Shown: piece by piece, positions 21,701 through 23,210 of the stretch
Numbering within the stretch: the first letter of the stretch is position 1
Layout: the number at the start of each line of letters is the position of its first letter
NCBI GenBank assembly: GCA_018398765.1
Contig: JAHBMJ010002059.1
Span: forward strand, 1 to 23,210
Direction of reading: 5' to 3'
Origin: Chromera velia
Taxonomy: Eukaryota > Sar > Chromeraceae
DNA length: 23,210 bases
Notes under the pieces: generated by a model
The model's input: only the letters and a program-made list of their open reading frames with translations
The model's database searches: none
Told to the model about the DNA's origin: nothing
Program-made: the position numbers and the translations under genes

Positions 21701-22144
21701 TCCTCCCTTCTTCTTGTTGACTGTAGCACCCTCATTGTCCCCGTCCCCTCGGATGCTTCTCCAGGCCTCTTGTCACTGCTTCTTCTCCGCAATGCCCCCA
21801 GCTCTGAAGAGTAGACATGAAGAGAGAACAGATGGACAGCCAGATTTGTTTGCCAAAAAAGAGGCAGCAGAAACGGAGTTGCCGAGTTCTTCCAAAATTA
21901 AGGAATAGATCGAGCTTCCTTTCATTTAAGACGGGGATCGTTGACGCGCCATGCGACTCTCGGTCATGCCGGTCCTCTGATCCGCGTCCGTCCTGATCAC
22001 AAGGCGGCAAACAACGTTGACGAAACCCTTTAACTGTCAGTAGCCAGTTTTGTGCATTCCCAAGTCTTCAGCGTGTTCTTCCTTCTCTGTTCTCTGCAGG
22101 CATACGAAGCACTCACAACGATGCGTCTACAGATGGCGGGATGA
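12127..22144 (+). CDS. HEAT/ARM-repeat protein, 22 exons
   Basis: Exons: 12127-12172, 12426-12538, 13085-13166, 13708-13769, 13920-13967, 14008-14277, 14546-14584, 14774-14880, 15363-15407, 15932-16046, 16437-16499, 17091-17147, 17525-17576, 17836-18098, 18245-18385, 18849-18927, 19137-19270, 19642-19841, 20263-20376, 20850-20870 (tentative), 20930-21464, 22100-22144. All have GT-AG borders; phases stay consistent, giving 876 residues. Repeats of HEAT type are clear: LPVLVEDPEARVRQATAELI, NRFVREI (264-270), GLADNWSQVRFASAEATRAF (302-), LLPPMCLNRRYVAEG (336-350), NHAVREAACLCIGELATKV and SWPVREAACDAS (367-454). A Cys segment PMYSCGSLAP starts at residue 573. The tail (about 700-862) is basic (RPRRRPRRG) then Ser/Gly/Glu-rich. 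Motifs resemble a HEAT protein conserved in plants and protists whose name I cannot give. Probably a protein-binding scaffold; function unknown. Confidence 0.8.
13207..13570 (+). repeat. (TTTC)n and (TGCC)n microsatellites inside intron 3
   Basis: TTTC units at 13207-13235 and 13430-13570 and a TGCC run at 13391-13412, all within the 541-bp intron between exons 3 and 4 of the HEAT-repeat gene. They enlarge the pyrimidine content before the CTGCAG acceptor at 13707 and produce spurious Lys/Glu/Arg-rich frames on the minus strand. Confidence 0.9.
18614..18747 (+). repeat. (TTAG)n and (TG)n microsatellites inside an intron
   Basis: TTAG/TTAC units at 18614-18655 and a TG run at 18702-18747, both in the intron between the exons ending 18385 and starting 18849. 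Confidence 0.85.
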
Positions 22145-23210
22145 CCGAGTTGCAAAGCAGTGACATGGAAAGAATTTGAACCAACTTCTTCTATTGTAAA
22201 CTGCATGGAAGAGGTGGCTTTTAAAACTCTAGTTGAAAGAGGATGCGTGTCAATCAATGAAAAACGTTTAAGGAAGTAAGGTATCTAGGTATAAGGTCTT
22301 CCTTTTATAAAAAACTGTAGACACTATGAATTTATCACTAGATTCATCTAGAGATTCATTATGTTATTATTATCATATGCCATCGTTATCGATTCATCAA
22401 ACAATACTAAGTAACAACTAGGTTAAACGTCTGTAAGTCAATTGATGCAAGCCAGGTAGAATCCTAGGTAAAATCTGAGGTAGATTAAATTAGGCATGGA
22501 CTACATTTTTATAAAGTGATAATAATAACTAAATTTAGAACTAAATGATTATTCTATATTGATACATTGCACAAAGCCTTGCTTTTAATTAATGTAAGTA
22601 ACTTTAAAGTCGCGTTGCTGTTAAAACCACAGTTTTTATAAGTTTTACGACCCTAAACCTAGCCTTACACCCTAATAAAGGTCTCCACATTAAATTGTTA
22701 TTGGAATTTGCCTAGAATTAATTTGTTAACTTATTGGAAACTTTATGGCCATAAGTTGGTCCATAACTCTCTAGCTACACAGTAACCAAATGATTAACTT
22801 AATGAGTAATAATGAGTAAATTAAAAGGGTAACGGGGGGGGCATTGATTTAAAGTTTGTTTGTAGTGTCTACCCTATCAAATTGAGACAAATGGAACAAG
22901 AAAATGGTTAAAAATTAACCATTTAGGTCTCAATTTTCATTTTTGGTACACCTCAGTTTCATGAAAAATATTTATCATACAAGTCTCAAAACTAGTGTGC
23001 CTAACTTAATTTTAATAGTTTAATGTTATCACTAACTTTGAAGCTCTTAGAGAAAAGATTTTTCATACTTTTTACCATTTATCATTTTTGGTAATCAAAA
23101 AAAAAAGAATTGGTACATAATTTTTTCCTATACAAAGAAAATGGTGAATCTATTTTTTTTTTGGTATGAATTGGTAATCATTTTTTTTTTATGGGTTTAG
23201 TTGTTCTTTA
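22145..23210. other. AT-rich gene-free right flank
   Basis: After a short 3' UTR-like part of the HEAT-repeat gene, composition turns strongly AT-rich from about 22260, with many A and T runs and no credible open frame. It holds a nested inverted repeat at 22879-22937. It may be a decayed non-coding transposable element or simply intergenic DNA. Confidence 0.55.
22879..22937. repeat. Nested inverted repeat
   Basis: AAATTGAGAC (22879-22888) pairs with GTCTCAATTT (22928-22937). Inside it AAATGGTTAA (22902-22911) pairs with TTAACCATTT (22915-22924) around a three-base loop. All four arms are perfect. Confidence 0.75.

Noticed and set aside
22650-22670. CCCTAAACC word that looks like a telomere repeat
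   Set aside because: A single copy with no tandem array.

Overview
This looks like nuclear DNA from an intron-rich unicellular eukaryote. Coding signal is broken into short exons with GT donors and pyrimidine-rich AG acceptors, introns carry long CT/TTTC/TG simple repeats, and two reverse-transcribing element remnants plus a pair of MITEs lie between genes. The style fits an alveolate or stramenopile-type alga. A chromerid such as Chromera velia is my best guess, but this is inference, not proven by the window.

Layout. Positions 1-1400 (minus strand) hold a decayed retroelement gag gene with several in-frame stops, one frame change and an RGG-rich tail. Positions 1400-4880 are intergenic, with short inverted repeats, a dispersed 23-bp repeat, a compact cluster of hairpins and long CT-rich repeats. 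Positions 4882-6423 (minus) are a three-exon gene for a 2-oxoglutarate/Fe(II) oxygenase of the ArpA/HalD type, with an HxD...H...R active site. A gap of about 680 bp separates it from a divergent plus-strand gene at 7101-9045, whose product resembles the F-box-like/ankyrin-type hypothetical proteins of algae; its internal splice junction is unresolved.

Positions 9730-10125 (minus) carry a frameshifted Ty1/copia-like reverse transcriptase fragment. Positions 10572-11169 contain two copies of an approximately 245-bp MITE with terminal inverted repeats and 8-bp target-site duplications; their two internal hairpins differ by compensating base pairs. Positions 12127-22144 (plus) are one large gene that I could thread through 22 exons with consistent phase (876 residues). 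It encodes a conserved HEAT/ARM-repeat protein. The right end, after about 22260, is AT-rich and gene-free.

The genes do not form an obvious pathway. The strongest new-looking items are the MITE family with covarying internal hairpins, the oxygenase, and the intron-like gap in the gag remnant.
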